DNA of 32,809 bases from Bacteroidota bacterium (GCA_017857395.1 JAFMDF010000072.1:1-32809); one strand, 5' to 3'; counted from the stretch's first letter, positions 7,278 through 15,975 are shown. Made by a program: numbers and translations. Notes: a model not told the origin generated them from the sequence alone.

Positions 7278-8213
7278 TTATTTTACAATAAAAGTTGGTA
7301 CTTTATTTACCCCTAAGACTCGCTCGGTGACACTCCCCATCATTAATAATTCGGCTTTGGAATGGCCTTTCACCCCCATAATTATCATATCTGTATGATT
7401 CTTTTTTGCAAATTCATTGATTTGATAACCCGTATCAAAATGTTCTTTTTGAACCAACTCAGTTATGATATATTTTCTGTCCTTGATGTCTGGCACTTGT
7501 TCCTGTAAAAAGTGAACCATCGCTAATTTTCTATCCTTCTCAATCAATTGCTTTAAATCTTGTCGAGTTTTCTCCACATTATAAAAAGTCAGATTGGGAA
7601 TTTCATAAACATTAATACAAGTGATTTTCGCCTTCTTTTCTAGACTTTTATTGATGGCTACCGCTGTTTCTAATGCCTTCAAAGAATAGCTAGAAAAATC
7701 AAGTGGCACTAGTATATTTTCCAATCTTGGTAGCGTCGTATCAGGAACAACTAGGGCATTCGTTCTCACCTTTCTTAAGAAATTTCTGGCTAGAATATGA
7801 TGGTGAATTAACTCCGTATCCTGTCCAATAACGACCAAATCTGCAGCATTTAACTTAGACCGATAAATCAATTCTTCTAGCGGATTGCCTTCTTTTACCA
7901 AATATTCTACAGCTCTATCTTCTTGGATAGGGATAATGCTTTCTACTCTCTGTTTCAGATTATTAACGACTTCCTCTTTTAAATCGAAATCGCCTATTAA
8001 TCTTCTAGTCTCCTCTTCGAAGTAAGCCGTTTGTAAATTGTTTTTTTGGAGAATATGAATAAACTGGAAGGTTGCAATAGGTATCCTTTTTGCCAAAAAA
8101 CGGAGATAGCTCAACAACATATCATCCGTATCGCCTATTTTTAGGGCAACCATCGCTCGGTCTATTTTATAAGGATTAATCTTAGTTACTTTTTTAGTGG
8201 CTATTCCATTCAT
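7278..8213 (-). CDS. Tandem universal stress protein, first gene of the Usp operon
   Basis: 311 residues with two Usp folds. The N-terminal half (about 15-150, VVIGQDTELIHHH) is degenerate. The C-terminal half begins NILVPLDFSSYSLKALETA and has an intact ATP signature G-x2-G-x9-G-S in GVKGHSKAELLMMGS, then VPTFIVK. This is the reverse of the two other Usp proteins here, where the N-terminal half keeps the motif. It is the first of a run of seven minus-strand genes. A perfect -7 element TATTTTTG (8257-8264) has no matching -33 TTTG. Paired CRP-type operators at 8286-8324 sit instead at the position expected of an activator. Confidence 0.88.
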   Translation of the reverse strand: MNGIATKKVTKINPYKIDRAMVALKIGDTDDMLLSYLRFLAKRIPIATFQFIHILQKNNLQTAYFEEETRRLIGDFDLKEEVVNNLKQRVESIIPIQEDRAVEYLVKEGNPLEELIYRSKLNAADLVVIGQDTELIHHHILARNFLRKVRTNALVVPDTTLPRLENILVPLDFSSYSLKALETAVAINKSLEKKAKITCINVYEIPNLTFYNVEKTRQDLKQLIEKDRKLAMVHFLQEQVPDIKDRKYIITELVQKEHFDTGYQINEFAKKNHTDMIIMGVKGHSKAELLMMGSVTERVLGVNKVPTFIVK

Positions 8214-8285
8214 ATCTTCTATTTTTTGAAAAATAATTTCGCTATTAATTATGACTCAAAAATAGGTGGATTACAAAAAGCGACA

Positions 8286-8324
8286 GGTGACTTTGGTCAA
8301 GGGGAGAGGGTGACTTTTGTCACC
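8286..8324 (-). promoter_or_regulatory. Paired CRP/FNR-type operators and -7 element of the Usp operon
   Basis: The proximal site GGTGACTTTGGTCA (8286-8299, symmetry centre 8293.5) and the perfect distal inverted repeat GGTGACTTTTGTCACC (8309-8324, centre 8316.5) are 23 bp apart. The -7 element TATTTTTG occupies 8264-8257 on the minus strand, and its last base is 36.5 bp from the proximal centre. This puts the proximal site near -41, the class II activator position. No -33 TTTG is present at the normal spacing, in agreement with activator dependence. Confidence 0.8.
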
Positions 8325-8355
8325 ATGAATGGCTGACTGGTTAGAAGAAACAGGC

Positions 8356-9234
8356 TTATTCTAATAATTTTTTTTGTTTTTCAATTTGTTCCTTAATTCT
8401 TTTGACGGCCTTATTATCTTTTAAAATAGCAAATTGGTCTTTAGCCGTATGGAGTAAAATGCTTTCTCGAATATCATCTTCTACCATCCATTTAATTAGG
8501 CGAGAATTTAAGGACAATAAATTATTATGGACGGTCAGTTGAATAGCGGTACCAAAATCTCTAATATTTGCTTGAACAGGTTTGTCTGAATTCGCTTTTC
8601 GCCATGCTGAAGCCGTTCTTCCGTAAACAATTTTATTGATTAAATCCTGTTCTGAGGCGTGATAAAGACGCCCTTTTTTAGTACCTGCTAAATTAGGTGG
8701 GATTTTATGTAGCTCGATGGAGGCTTTCATTATTTGGTTATTGGCTCGGGTTAATTCTCTTGCCACCGAAAACGAATCACCAATCATTCGATACTCTAAT
8801 TGCTTTAAACGTTTGAATTCTTTCACTACATATAATCGAAGTTCTGGACTAAGCCAGGAGGCAAATTCAAGGGCTATTTCTTCATGTGCCCAAGTACCTC
8901 CATATCGTCCTTTCTTAACTACAAACCCTTCAGCATTCGTATAAAATATCCATTTAGCAGGATAAAGGACAAAAGAATTTCCTTTATCCATATATTCTTG
9001 CTCTATTGTCTGATAACCTTTAAAGTGGTCATCACCGACCACTTTAAACTTTTTATTATTTAATTGTTCCCATAGGCTCAAAAATTTAATCGTCGGTAAG
9101 GCACGCATCCAATTACTAATGGTATCTGCGGGTTTTTCGCTACGAAATCGTGCTAAATCAGTCATGCTAATGTATTCATTATCTAGCACTGAAATAGTTA
9201 GATCATCAATCTTTATCTTTTTCTTTTTTGACAT
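8356..9234 (-). CDS. KilA-N domain protein
   Basis: 292 residues. The N-terminal 135 residues match the KilA-N domain in order: EYISMTDLARF, ADTISNWMRALPTIKFLSLWE, SFVLYPAKWIFYTNAEGF, KKGRYGGTWAHEEIALEFASWLS and LRLYVVKEFKRLK. KilA-N is a DNA-binding domain of phages and large DNA viruses, also found as single chromosomal genes in bacteria. The C-terminal half (about 150-292) is charged and helical, ending in a lysine-rich coiled coil. No phage gene is next to it, so it is probably an isolated domesticated or degraded prophage gene. It has its own promoter and lies between the Usp and cbb3 operons without obvious functional link. Confidence 0.88.
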   Translation of the reverse strand: MSKKKKIKIDDLTISVLDNEYISMTDLARFRSEKPADTISNWMRALPTIKFLSLWEQLNNKKFKVVGDDHFKGYQTIEQEYMDKGNSFVLYPAKWIFYTNAEGFVVKKGRYGGTWAHEEIALEFASWLSPELRLYVVKEFKRLKQLEYRMIGDSFSVARELTRANNQIMKASIELHKIPPNLAGTKKGRLYHASEQDLINKIVYGRTASAWRKANSDKPVQANIRDFGTAIQLTVHNNLLSLNSRLIKWMVEDDIRESILLHTAKDQFAILKDNKAVKRIKEQIEKQKKLLE

Positions 9235-9259
9235 ACCTTTTTCAATTCAATTTGAACCG

Positions 9260-9292
9260 TAAAGGTATAAAAATCTGAACACACCTGACAAA
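9260..9292 (-). promoter_or_regulatory. Bacteroidota-type promoter of the KilA-N gene
   Basis: On the minus strand TTTG (9292-9289) is followed after 21 bp by TACCTTTA (9267-9260), which matches TAnnTTTG at all but the last position. It lies 26-58 bp before the start codon at 9234. Unlike the operator-linked promoters in this window it has both boxes. Confidence 0.55.
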
Positions 9293-9310
9293 CAAATTTT
9301 GGTCTTAGGT

Positions 9311-10006
9311 TTAATAACAAAGTGGCATAAATTCCAAACTAGCAGATAACTGAAAACCAGGCGGTAAATAAAAATGGATGCCTCGATAAATAAACCAAAA
9401 GGAAAGCAGGATTAAAAAGGCGGGATATAATTTTTGTAGTGCAAATCTATATTTAAAATGGGCGTTTTTTCCAAACAAAATAAATAATAACATCAAAGGC
9501 ATTGTGCCTAATCCAAAGGTAAACATAAACAAGCCGCTTGACCAAAAATGACCTAGCGAAATGGCACTAGCCAATGCCAAATAGACCAATCCACAAGGCA
9601 GTAACCCATTTAATAAACCCGTTGATAAAATAGATGTTTTGGATGGTCTTTTTAATAATTTACCCAAGTTAGATTTTAACCAAAAAAATAGTCGATTAAA
9701 GTAGGGGAGAGCTACTATATTTCGTTCCAAATTAACAGAAAATAAAACGGCTATTAAAATAGCTATCCCCGTCAATATGGATAGCCATTTTTGTAAACCT
9801 ACAAAGACAATTCCCTCCCCAAGTAGTCCTATTAGCAGTCCTAATAAACTATAAGTGATTGCTCTACCTAAATTATACAGCACACTATTTTGCACTAATT
9901 GCCATTGATTTTTCTGCTGTAATGGCATTGCCAAAGCAATTGGACCACACATGCCGATACAATGTAAACTGCCGAATAATCCTATGGTAAAAGCGGTCCA
10001 AAACAT
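9311..10006 (-). CDS. TauE/SafE-DsbD-like membrane protein of the cbb3 cluster
   Basis: 231 residues with about six membrane helices. The first helix carries FGSLHCIGMCGPIALAMP, a His-Cys-x3-Cys-Gly-Pro motif typical of the DsbD_2 / sulfite exporter TauE-SafE-like group. A second conserved motif, GLLNGLLPCGLVYLALA, starts a later helix. Proteins of this group occur at the end of cbb3 oxidase operons and are thought to handle copper or thiols for oxidase maturation. The Cys pair suits metal or disulfide exchange. It follows ccoH by 148 bp. Since ccoI is missing here, it may be the only metal-handling gene of the cluster. Confidence 0.82.
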   Translation of the reverse strand: MFWTAFTIGLFGSLHCIGMCGPIALAMPLQQKNQWQLVQNSVLYNLGRAITYSLLGLLIGLLGEGIVFVGLQKWLSILTGIAILIAVLFSVNLERNIVALPYFNRLFFWLKSNLGKLLKRPSKTSILSTGLLNGLLPCGLVYLALASAISLGHFWSSGLFMFTFGLGTMPLMLLFILFGKNAHFKYRFALQKLYPAFLILLSFWFIYRGIHFYLPPGFQLSASLEFMPLCY

Positions 10007-10154
10007 TTTTCAATTTAAAATTTTCAAGTAACAATTTTCAAAATTGTTTACTTCTTCACGAGTGCTTCCAACAATAATAAATATTTGGGGTTGCTGTGTT
10101 GCTTTATTTCATACGTAACAAGGCAACAGGGCAACATCGTAACCAAAATCTAAT

Positions 10155-10640
10155 CTAATCTAAAACCTCACTTATTAATTCATCTGGTATATAATCAGGC
10201 ACGACTATCATCGTTCTATCTAAATAGGGCGTTCCATCTCCAACCCAATCCACTTCAATTTTCCAAAAACCAGGTTTTAAAGTTCGGATAAATACATCCA
10301 CACAATTATCCATACCGACTTCGATAGGCAAAAGAACATCCGCCTTTTTATCAGAGGCTCGATAAAAAAGGATAGAACCCGTTATATTTTTCATTTCTTT
10401 TGGAAATGCTAATTCCACTAGTTGCAAAATATCATAATAATTGATTTGCAAAGGTGTTTCCAATGCATTACTATTATTCAGTTTATCTAGCGTTGACTGA
10501 TAGGCTAAATCCTTTTCATAATAATTTTCTACCACCAAACTATGGTCGTATTGCGTCGATTTATACACCTGATAGAATAAGGTGGTCGCAAAAAAAGTAT
10601 AGAATATAAAGATGCCTGTTCCCCAGTTTATTTTTTTCAT
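10155..10640 (-). CDS. ccoH: FixH/CcoH family cbb3 assembly protein
   Basis: 161 residues. One N-terminal membrane helix (about 6-26, GTGIFIFYTFFATTLFYQVY) is followed by the family-typical DHSLVVENYYEKDLAYQ. A periplasmic immunoglobulin-like FixH domain occupies the rest, with LFYRASDKKAD, a Pro-Gly-x-Trp turn (LKPGFWKIEVDW) and the strand TMIVVP. CcoH is needed for assembly and stability of cbb3 oxidase. It lies between ccoG and the TauE-like gene, the usual Bacteroidota order. Length is normal and no residues appear to be missing. Confidence 0.88.
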   Translation of the reverse strand: MKKINWGTGIFIFYTFFATTLFYQVYKSTQYDHSLVVENYYEKDLAYQSTLDKLNNSNALETPLQINYYDILQLVELAFPKEMKNITGSILFYRASDKKADVLLPIEVGMDNCVDVFIRTLKPGFWKIEVDWVGDGTPYLDRTMIVVPDYIPDELISEVLD

Positions 10641-10653
10641 GACTTTGTTTTTT

Positions 10654-10673
10654 CATAGGACTCACGTCCTATG
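10654..10673. repeat. Short hairpin between ccoG and ccoH
   Basis: CATAGGAC-TCAC-GTCCTATG is a perfect 8-bp inverted repeat with a 4-base loop in the 65-bp ccoG-ccoH gap. No T-run follows, so it is probably an RNA-processing or dispersed palindromic unit rather than a terminator. Confidence 0.6.
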
Positions 10674-10705
10674 TTACGATATGTCGCCTTTTCAAGGCTA
10701 AAATG

Positions 10706-12274
10706 CTATCCCGGTCCAAAAAAATTCGTACTTACTTCATCGACCAATTTATCTCCTGCAAAAACCTGAATGATTAATTCATTTTTTCGACCTTTTAGTT
10801 GTGCTTTCTCCATTTCTATAAAAAGGGCGCCTTCTACCATTTCTGTCTTTGGAGCAATGGGCGATTTTCCAACTAATTTTATAACGCCTCCCGTCGTTTT
10901 TAATTTAAAATCGAGCGCTAATTCTTGATTCGTTTTATTAAAAATCTGATAATTATATAAATTACTGACATGTGTCTCATCCACTTTTTGATAAAGCATG
11001 CCTGGCGTTCTTAAAATCACCGCCTCCACATCTGACCGACTACCCAACATGGCAATATTAATAATCATTAAAATAGTTAACACCGCAGTATAGGCAATAA
11101 CTCTTGGGGTAAAAATCTTCTTTTGTTTGGTTTCAATCCCATTCAAGCTATCGTAGCGAATCAAGCCTTTTTCTCGACCTACTTTCACCATTACTTCATC
11201 ACAGGCATCCATGCAAGCCGTACAATTCACACATTCCAACTGCACGCCATCTCGAATGTCAATACCCGTTGGGCAGACTTGTACACAAAGCGTACATTCA
11301 ATGCAATCGCCTTGTAATTTCAATGGCTTTTCTTCTACAATCGGTGGAAAAGTGGCGGTAATTTTTGGTTCGGCAGTTGCCATAGCTGCCATTTTATCCA
11401 CTAAATCTTCTGTTGGGCATTTCTTGCCACTAGAACAATGCTCACAACTATTTTGACAATCGTCCTCTTTTTTAGGAGCAGCTTTAACCTTCTTTTGTTT
11501 TTTAATTTTACCTCTAGGTTCCCCTCTGACAAAATCGTAAGAAACTTGAATCGTATTCTTATCCGTCAAGACGCCTTGCAATCTCCCATAAGGGCAAATA
11601 GTCGTACAAACCTGTTCTCTCAAACTGGCAAAAACAAAATAAAATGCACCTGTAAAAATTAACATCGAGGCAAAACCGCCCAAATTTTCCATGGGAGAAG
11701 AAGTGACTATTTCAGTTACTCTATCTAAGCCTAAAATGTAACTCAAAAAGGTATGGGCAATCAAAACCGAGATTGCTATAAAAATCAATTGTTTGCTCCC
11801 TTTTTTGATGATTTTATCTTTTGTCCAAGGTGCTTTGTTCAATCTTTTTTGAGCATTGGCATCTCCTTCAATCCAGTATTCAATTTTGCGGAAAACCATT
11901 TCCATAAAAATGGTCTGTGGACAAACCCAACCGCAGAATAATCGACCAAAGATAACAGTAAAGAGTACAATGAAGACGATAAAAGTCAGCATTGCAAAGA
12001 CAAATAAATGAAAGTCTTGTGGGGTGAAATGTAGCCCAAAAATGATAAAATTCCGTTCTAGAATATTGAATAATATCAACGGTTCGCCATTGACTTTAAT
12101 AAATGGTAAGCCAAATAAAATCGCCAATAAAACCCAACTGACATAGGTTCGAGCATCAAAAAACGGCCCTTTCGGTTTCTTTGGATAAATCCAAACCCGT
12201 TTACCTTGCTCGTCCACCGTCGAGATTTTATCTCTATATTTTTCTGTATCTTTTATGATTGGATTATTAGTCAT
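10706..12274 (-). CDS. ccoG: CcoG (FixG/RdxA) cbb3 assembly ferredoxin with a Cys-rich insertion
   Basis: 522 residues. Order: membrane helices at about 42-62 and 85-110, GRLFCGWVCPQTIFMEM (110-126), helices at about 162-182 and 198-216, and CTTICPYGRLQ (223-233). Two 4Fe-4S motifs follow: C324-x2-C-x2-C-x3-C and C348-x2-C-x2-C-x3-C. After a further helix (about 390-408) comes a periplasmic immunoglobulin-like domain. In the family CcoG reduces Cu2+ for the CuB centre of cbb3 oxidase. A stretch at about 257-321 looks like an insertion compared with the usual CcoG. It has a lysine-rich part and four Cys (273, 277, 280, 286). It lies 59 bp after ccoP. Confidence 0.93.
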   Translation of the reverse strand: MTNNPIIKDTEKYRDKISTVDEQGKRVWIYPKKPKGPFFDARTYVSWVLLAILFGLPFIKVNGEPLILFNILERNFIIFGLHFTPQDFHLFVFAMLTFIVFIVLFTVIFGRLFCGWVCPQTIFMEMVFRKIEYWIEGDANAQKRLNKAPWTKDKIIKKGSKQLIFIAISVLIAHTFLSYILGLDRVTEIVTSSPMENLGGFASMLIFTGAFYFVFASLREQVCTTICPYGRLQGVLTDKNTIQVSYDFVRGEPRGKIKKQKKVKAAPKKEDDCQNSCEHCSSGKKCPTEDLVDKMAAMATAEPKITATFPPIVEEKPLKLQGDCIECTLCVQVCPTGIDIRDGVQLECVNCTACMDACDEVMVKVGREKGLIRYDSLNGIETKQKKIFTPRVIAYTAVLTILMIINIAMLGSRSDVEAVILRTPGMLYQKVDETHVSNLYNYQIFNKTNQELALDFKLKTTGGVIKLVGKSPIAPKTEMVEGALFIEMEKAQLKGRKNELIIQVFAGDKLVDEVSTNFFGPG

Positions 12275-12288
12275 TGTTTTAGTTGCTG

Positions 12289-12328
12289 GTTGCTAGTTGC
12301 TGGTTGCACCAAACCAGCAACTAGCAAC
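12289..12328. repeat. 17-bp inverted repeat between ccoP and ccoG
   Basis: GTTGCTAGTTGCTGGTT (12289-12305) pairs perfectly with 12312-12328 across a 6-base loop. It fills most of the 59-bp gap and could stabilise or partly terminate the upstream message. The GTTGCTGGTTGC-type unit resembles dispersed palindromes of this phylum. Confidence 0.7.
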
Positions 12329-12333
12329 TGATT

Positions 12334-13245
12334 TTATTTCATCCCCATTTCTTCTTTCGCCTCATATAATTCTCCTTGTGGTTCTTTCCCATTCGGCGGA
12401 TTAGTTCCTTGCATGTTCAAAATGTAACTCGCTAGATTTTGCATATCAGAAGGACGTAATTGCGATTTCCAAGCAATCATTCCTTTGGCAGGAACTCCAT
12501 ACTTTATAGTTTTAAAAATGTCATTGACATTGCCACCATTAATCCAATATTTATCCGTCATATTAGGGCCAATTCCACCTTCGCCTTTTTGACCATGACA
12601 AGCAGCACAATTCGCTAAATAAGTAGCTTCTGCCAGATTCAACTTACTTTCATCCGTTATGATTTCCACATTACTTTCATCCACTTGGTCCGCTTGTCTG
12701 GATAAGAATTGAGCGACTTGCGCTTCGGCATATTCCATTTCCACGGCATATTCTGCTCTAGAACCTAGCCCGATATCCCAAACGTGATAATAACCAAGAT
12801 AAGCAAACCCATAGATAATACATCCATAGAACATAGCTACCCACCAAGGTGGCAAGACATTATCCAATTCCTGAATACCATCATAATTATGGTCTAATAG
12901 AATATCTTTTTCTTTTTCGAGCGGAACTAGATTCCACGATTTATCATACATGCGTTTCCACCAAGGCTCTTTATCCAATAATTTCACTTCTTCCATCACC
13001 TCAATGCCGTGTTCTTTCAGTAATTTAATTTTTTGAATTTCTAATATTTTACTATTCAAATAGATTACGGCCCAAACTGCCCCAAAAATGGCTGCAGCCC
13101 CTACCAATAAAATGATGTTGTGAAATACCCAATCGAAAGCATCTGGTGTACTAATTTTTTTAGCTGACTCCTGTGCCATTAAAGCAGTTCCGCTAGCTAA
13201 TAGTAAAAGGAGTAAGGAACTATATTTTAAACCTTTATTTTTCAT
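12334..13245 (-). CDS. ccoP: cbb3 oxidase subunit III, mono-haem cytochrome c (CcoP)
   Basis: 303 residues from ATG 13245, where a signal-like hydrophobic segment (about 8-25) starts. A helix at about 43-63 is followed by a cytoplasmic loop, then the FixP signature DNVLPPWWVAMFYG (128-141) and another helix to about 155. One cytochrome c domain follows with C213-A-A-C216-H217 and probable axial Met256 (VPAKGMIAW). Proteobacterial CcoP has two haems; the single haem here is common in Bacteroidota. It passes electrons to the CcoO part of the fused subunit. It is preceded by the ccoQ-like peptide. Confidence 0.93.
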   Translation of the reverse strand: MKNKGLKYSSLLLLLLASGTALMAQESAKKISTPDAFDWVFHNIILLVGAAAIFGAVWAVIYLNSKILEIQKIKLLKEHGIEVMEEVKLLDKEPWWKRMYDKSWNLVPLEKEKDILLDHNYDGIQELDNVLPPWWVAMFYGCIIYGFAYLGYYHVWDIGLGSRAEYAVEMEYAEAQVAQFLSRQADQVDESNVEIITDESKLNLAEATYLANCAACHGQKGEGGIGPNMTDKYWINGGNVNDIFKTIKYGVPAKGMIAWKSQLRPSDMQNLASYILNMQGTNPPNGKEPQGELYEAKEEMGMK

Positions 13246-13304
13246 TACTTTATATTTTATGAAATCAGATTTGATAAAAACTTTTAGATTCTCGAATCTG
13301 ACGG

Positions 13305-13324
13305 CTCCCAATAGCTATCGGGAG
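13305..13324. repeat. Imperfect palindrome with an ATAGCTAT core
   Basis: CTCCCAATAGCTATCGGGAG, in the gap between the ccoQ-like gene and ccoP, is palindromic except for one mismatched pair. Just before it, AGATTC/GAATCT forms another small inverted repeat. The core GATAGCTATCG-like unit recurs as a perfect 20-bp palindrome at 18174-18193 inside a MITE-like element. Confidence 0.6.
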
Positions 13325-13361
13325 AAAATTTCAATTTTAGTCTGACTGCTGCTGACCTCTT

Positions 13362-13523
13362 TTATTCTTCATCCAAAGGCAGATTTGCCATGTGGTCTAT
13401 AAAAGATTTTTTCTTTCTAAAAATGGTGATGGCACTAATGGTAAATAGCCAGAAGAAAGTCAATAAGGCAAAAATTGCCATCCAGTTAATATCACCTGCA
13501 CCTGCTAAAATATGTTTGTACAT
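13362..13523 (-). CDS. CcoQ-like small membrane peptide
   Basis: 53 residues: a short N-terminus (MYKHILAGAGDINWM), one membrane helix (about 14-35, AIFALLTFFWLFTISAITIF) and a positively charged, then acidic tail (RKKKSFIDHMANLPLDEE). The position between ccoNO and ccoP, the single helix and the tail match CcoQ-type subunits, which stabilise the cbb3 complex. Sequence similarity in so short a protein is weak, so the name is given by position and architecture. Confidence 0.75.
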   Translation of the reverse strand: MYKHILAGAGDINWMAIFALLTFFWLFTISAITIFRKKKSFIDHMANLPLDEE

Positions 13524-13638
13524 CTTGTTAATTATTTGTTGATTAATGATTGGTTGATTGTCTGTCTTCCAACAGGTCGCATTATTAATTATTGATTACT
13601 CAAAAAGTAGGAATAACCAATAATTAATAATCAATCAA

Positions 13639-15774
13639 CTAGTTCCCCACTTGCTTAGGCGCCGGCTGAATATCCGTACCCAATCGCTGTAAATAAGCGA
13701 TAACCGCAACGATTTCTTTCTTTTCTAAATCGGCATCTTCAATACCTTCTGCTCGTAAAGATTCGGCTACTTTTCGAGCTTGTTTTTTCAAATCTTCTAA
13801 AGCAATCTCTTCATAACGGTCACCATAAGGTGTTCCTAGCATGATTAACACTTTAATTTTTGCCTCGGTCAAAGAGGTATCCAATTCATCTTCGACCATC
13901 CAAGGATAAGGGGGCATAATCGAACCAGGCGAAGTACTTGTTGGGTCAATCATGTGGTTATAATGCCAGCTATCTGGATATTTTTTACCCACTCTGTGCA
14001 AGTCTGGTCCAGTCCGCTTACTTCCCCAAAGGAAAGGTCGGTCATAGATAAATTCACCAGATTTAGAATACTCCCCGTAGCGTGCCGTTTCCGAACGGAA
14101 AGGTCGAATCATTTGAGAATGACAACCCACACAACCTTCTCGGATATAAATATCTCGACCTTCTAATTCTAGTGGCGTGTATGGTTTAACCGTTGCAATT
14201 TTTGGTACATTTTCTTCAATCATAAACATTGGAATTACTTCCACTAAACCGCCAATCAAAACAACAATTAAAGAACCTACTAACATTTGAACAGGTCTTC
14301 TTTCAATCCATCGATGCCAATGTTCGCCTTTATGACTAACCATGACTTCCAAAGCAGGAGCTTGTGCTGGTTCGTTGGCAACAACTTGTTTACCTTTAAC
14401 GGTTTTCCAAAGGTTATAAACCATCACAAAAACACCGATAAGATAAATAAGTCCACCGAATGATCTTAAGGCATACATCGGTAAAATCTGCGTAACCGTT
14501 TCTAAGAAATTACCATATTTTAACATCCCTTCTGGCAAAAATTCTTTCCACATTAAGCTTTGGGTCCAACCTGCCCAATATAAAGGAATGGTATAAAATA
14601 AAGTCCCTAAAGTAGCAATCCAAAAGTGGATATTCGCCAATTTAACAGAGTGTAATTTAGTATCAAATATTCTTGGCAATAACCAATAAACGACCCCAAA
14701 AGTCAGCATCCCATTCCATCCCAAAGTACCTACGTGTACATGACCAACCGTCCAGTCTGTATAGTGACTAATGGCATTCACACTTTTAATAGATAACATG
14801 GGCCCTTCCAAAGTTGCCATACCGTAAGCGGTTACAGCTACCACCATAAATTTCAGAATTGGGTCATTCCTTACTCTATCCCAAGCACCTCTCAAAGTCA
14901 ATAGTCCATTCAACATTCCACCCCAACTTGGCGCAATCAACATCAAGGAAAAAGCGACGCCTAGAGACTGTGCCCAATCGGGTAAAGAGGTATATAATAA
15001 ATGGTGAGGTCCTGCCCAGATATAAATAAATATCAATGCCCAAAAGTGGATAATGGATAATTTATAAGAATAAACGGGTCTATTTGCAGCTTTAGGCAAG
15101 AAATAATACATCAAACCCAAGTAGGGCGTCGTTAAGAAAAATGCTACTGCATTATGCCCATACCACCATTGTACTAAGGCATCTTGTACGCCTGCAAAAA
15201 CTGGATAACTTTTCCATAAACTAACTGGTATTTCGATGTTATTCCCAACATGTAAAACAGTAACGGTGACCCAAGTGGCAATATAAAACCAGATAGCAAC
15301 ATATAAATGATGTTCCCTTCTTTTAAGAATAGTACCGAACATATTGATACCAAAAGCAATCCAAACAACTGCTATTGCAATATCAATTGGCCACTCTAAT
15401 TCTGCATATTCATGGGAACTAGTATAGCCTAAAGGCAAAGTCAAAGCCGCCGCAAGAATAATGGCTTGCCAACCCCAAAAATGGAATTTACTAAGCTTAT
15501 CACTAAACATTCGGGCTTTTAAAAGTCTTTGCAAGGAATAATAAACGCCCATAAAAATACCATTACCAACAAAGGCAAAAATGACTGCGTTGGTATGTAA
15601 GGGTCTTATTCGTCCAAAGGTTAATTCGGGTGTACTAAAATTTAAAGCGGGGAGAATTAGTTGTAAGGCTGCTAAAAGCCCTACTGTCATACCTACCACT
15701 CCCCAAAGCATACAGGCATAGGTGAATTTTTTGACAATCTCATTGTCATAACTAAATGTTTCAATACGAGACAT
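13639..15774 (-). CDS. ccoN: Fused cbb3 oxidase subunits I and II (CcoN-CcoO)
   Basis: About 711 residues from ATG 15774 (the longer frame starts with TTG). Residues 1-460 are CcoN with 12 or more membrane helices. The haem and copper ligands are visible: H60 (RPLHTN), H207 (WWYGHNAV), H257-H258 (AGPHHLLYT), and H345/H347 (TVGHVHVGTLGWN). After a linker and one helix (about 495-515), residues 525-711 are CcoO with C548-V-G-C551-H552 and axial Met620 (PGSIMPPYPW). The enzyme reduces O2 to water with high affinity and pumps protons. Fusion of the two subunits is a known Bacteroidota trait. It follows a 32-residue peptide and ccoS. Confidence 0.95.
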   Translation of the reverse strand: MSRIETFSYDNEIVKKFTYACMLWGVVGMTVGLLAALQLILPALNFSTPELTFGRIRPLHTNAVIFAFVGNGIFMGVYYSLQRLLKARMFSDKLSKFHFWGWQAIILAAALTLPLGYTSSHEYAELEWPIDIAIAVVWIAFGINMFGTILKRREHHLYVAIWFYIATWVTVTVLHVGNNIEIPVSLWKSYPVFAGVQDALVQWWYGHNAVAFFLTTPYLGLMYYFLPKAANRPVYSYKLSIIHFWALIFIYIWAGPHHLLYTSLPDWAQSLGVAFSLMLIAPSWGGMLNGLLTLRGAWDRVRNDPILKFMVVAVTAYGMATLEGPMLSIKSVNAISHYTDWTVGHVHVGTLGWNGMLTFGVVYWLLPRIFDTKLHSVKLANIHFWIATLGTLFYTIPLYWAGWTQSLMWKEFLPEGMLKYGNFLETVTQILPMYALRSFGGLIYLIGVFVMVYNLWKTVKGKQVVANEPAQAPALEVMVSHKGEHWHRWIERRPVQMLVGSLIVVLIGGLVEVIPMFMIEENVPKIATVKPYTPLELEGRDIYIREGCVGCHSQMIRPFRSETARYGEYSKSGEFIYDRPFLWGSKRTGPDLHRVGKKYPDSWHYNHMIDPTSTSPGSIMPPYPWMVEDELDTSLTEAKIKVLIMLGTPYGDRYEEIALEDLKKQARKVAESLRAEGIEDADLEKKEIVAVIAYLQRLGTDIQPAPKQVGN

Positions 15775-15876
15775 AGTAAAATTTTTGAATAGTCGATAAT
15801 GTTTTTTAAGTCTTGAGAAGAGGACAAAGGATTCTAGTTTATTAACAATTGATTCTCTTAGCCGCAAAAAGTTGAC

Positions 15877-15975
15877 TTATGGCCCGTGTTGTTGAATGGA
15901 TTTTTCAATAATTATAGCTCCAAGAACCAATAAGGCTAAGAGGCTGTAAACTGCCATCCTAATAATAAGTATCAT
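15877..15975 (-). CDS. 32-residue membrane peptide between ccoS and ccoN
   Basis: ATG at 15975 overlaps the ccoS stop in ATGA, a typical sign of translational coupling. The peptide is almost entirely one membrane helix (RMAVYSLLALLVLGAIII) with a short polar end (EKSIQQHGP). I do not recognise a family. Position suggests a small accessory subunit or assembly peptide of cbb3 oxidase. There is a separate CcoQ-like peptide between ccoN-O and ccoP. The short length leaves some doubt whether it is expressed. Confidence 0.6.
   Translation of the reverse strand: MILIIRMAVYSLLALLVLGAIIIEKSIQQHGP

Noticed and set aside
11123-11941. Several plus-strand open frames inside ccoG
   Set aside because: They are opposite-strand shadows of a long gene with clear ferredoxin and membrane motifs.
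15775-15867. Longer N-terminus of the CcoN-O protein
   Set aside because: It would require a TTG start, and the CcoN fold begins at the ATG at 15774.
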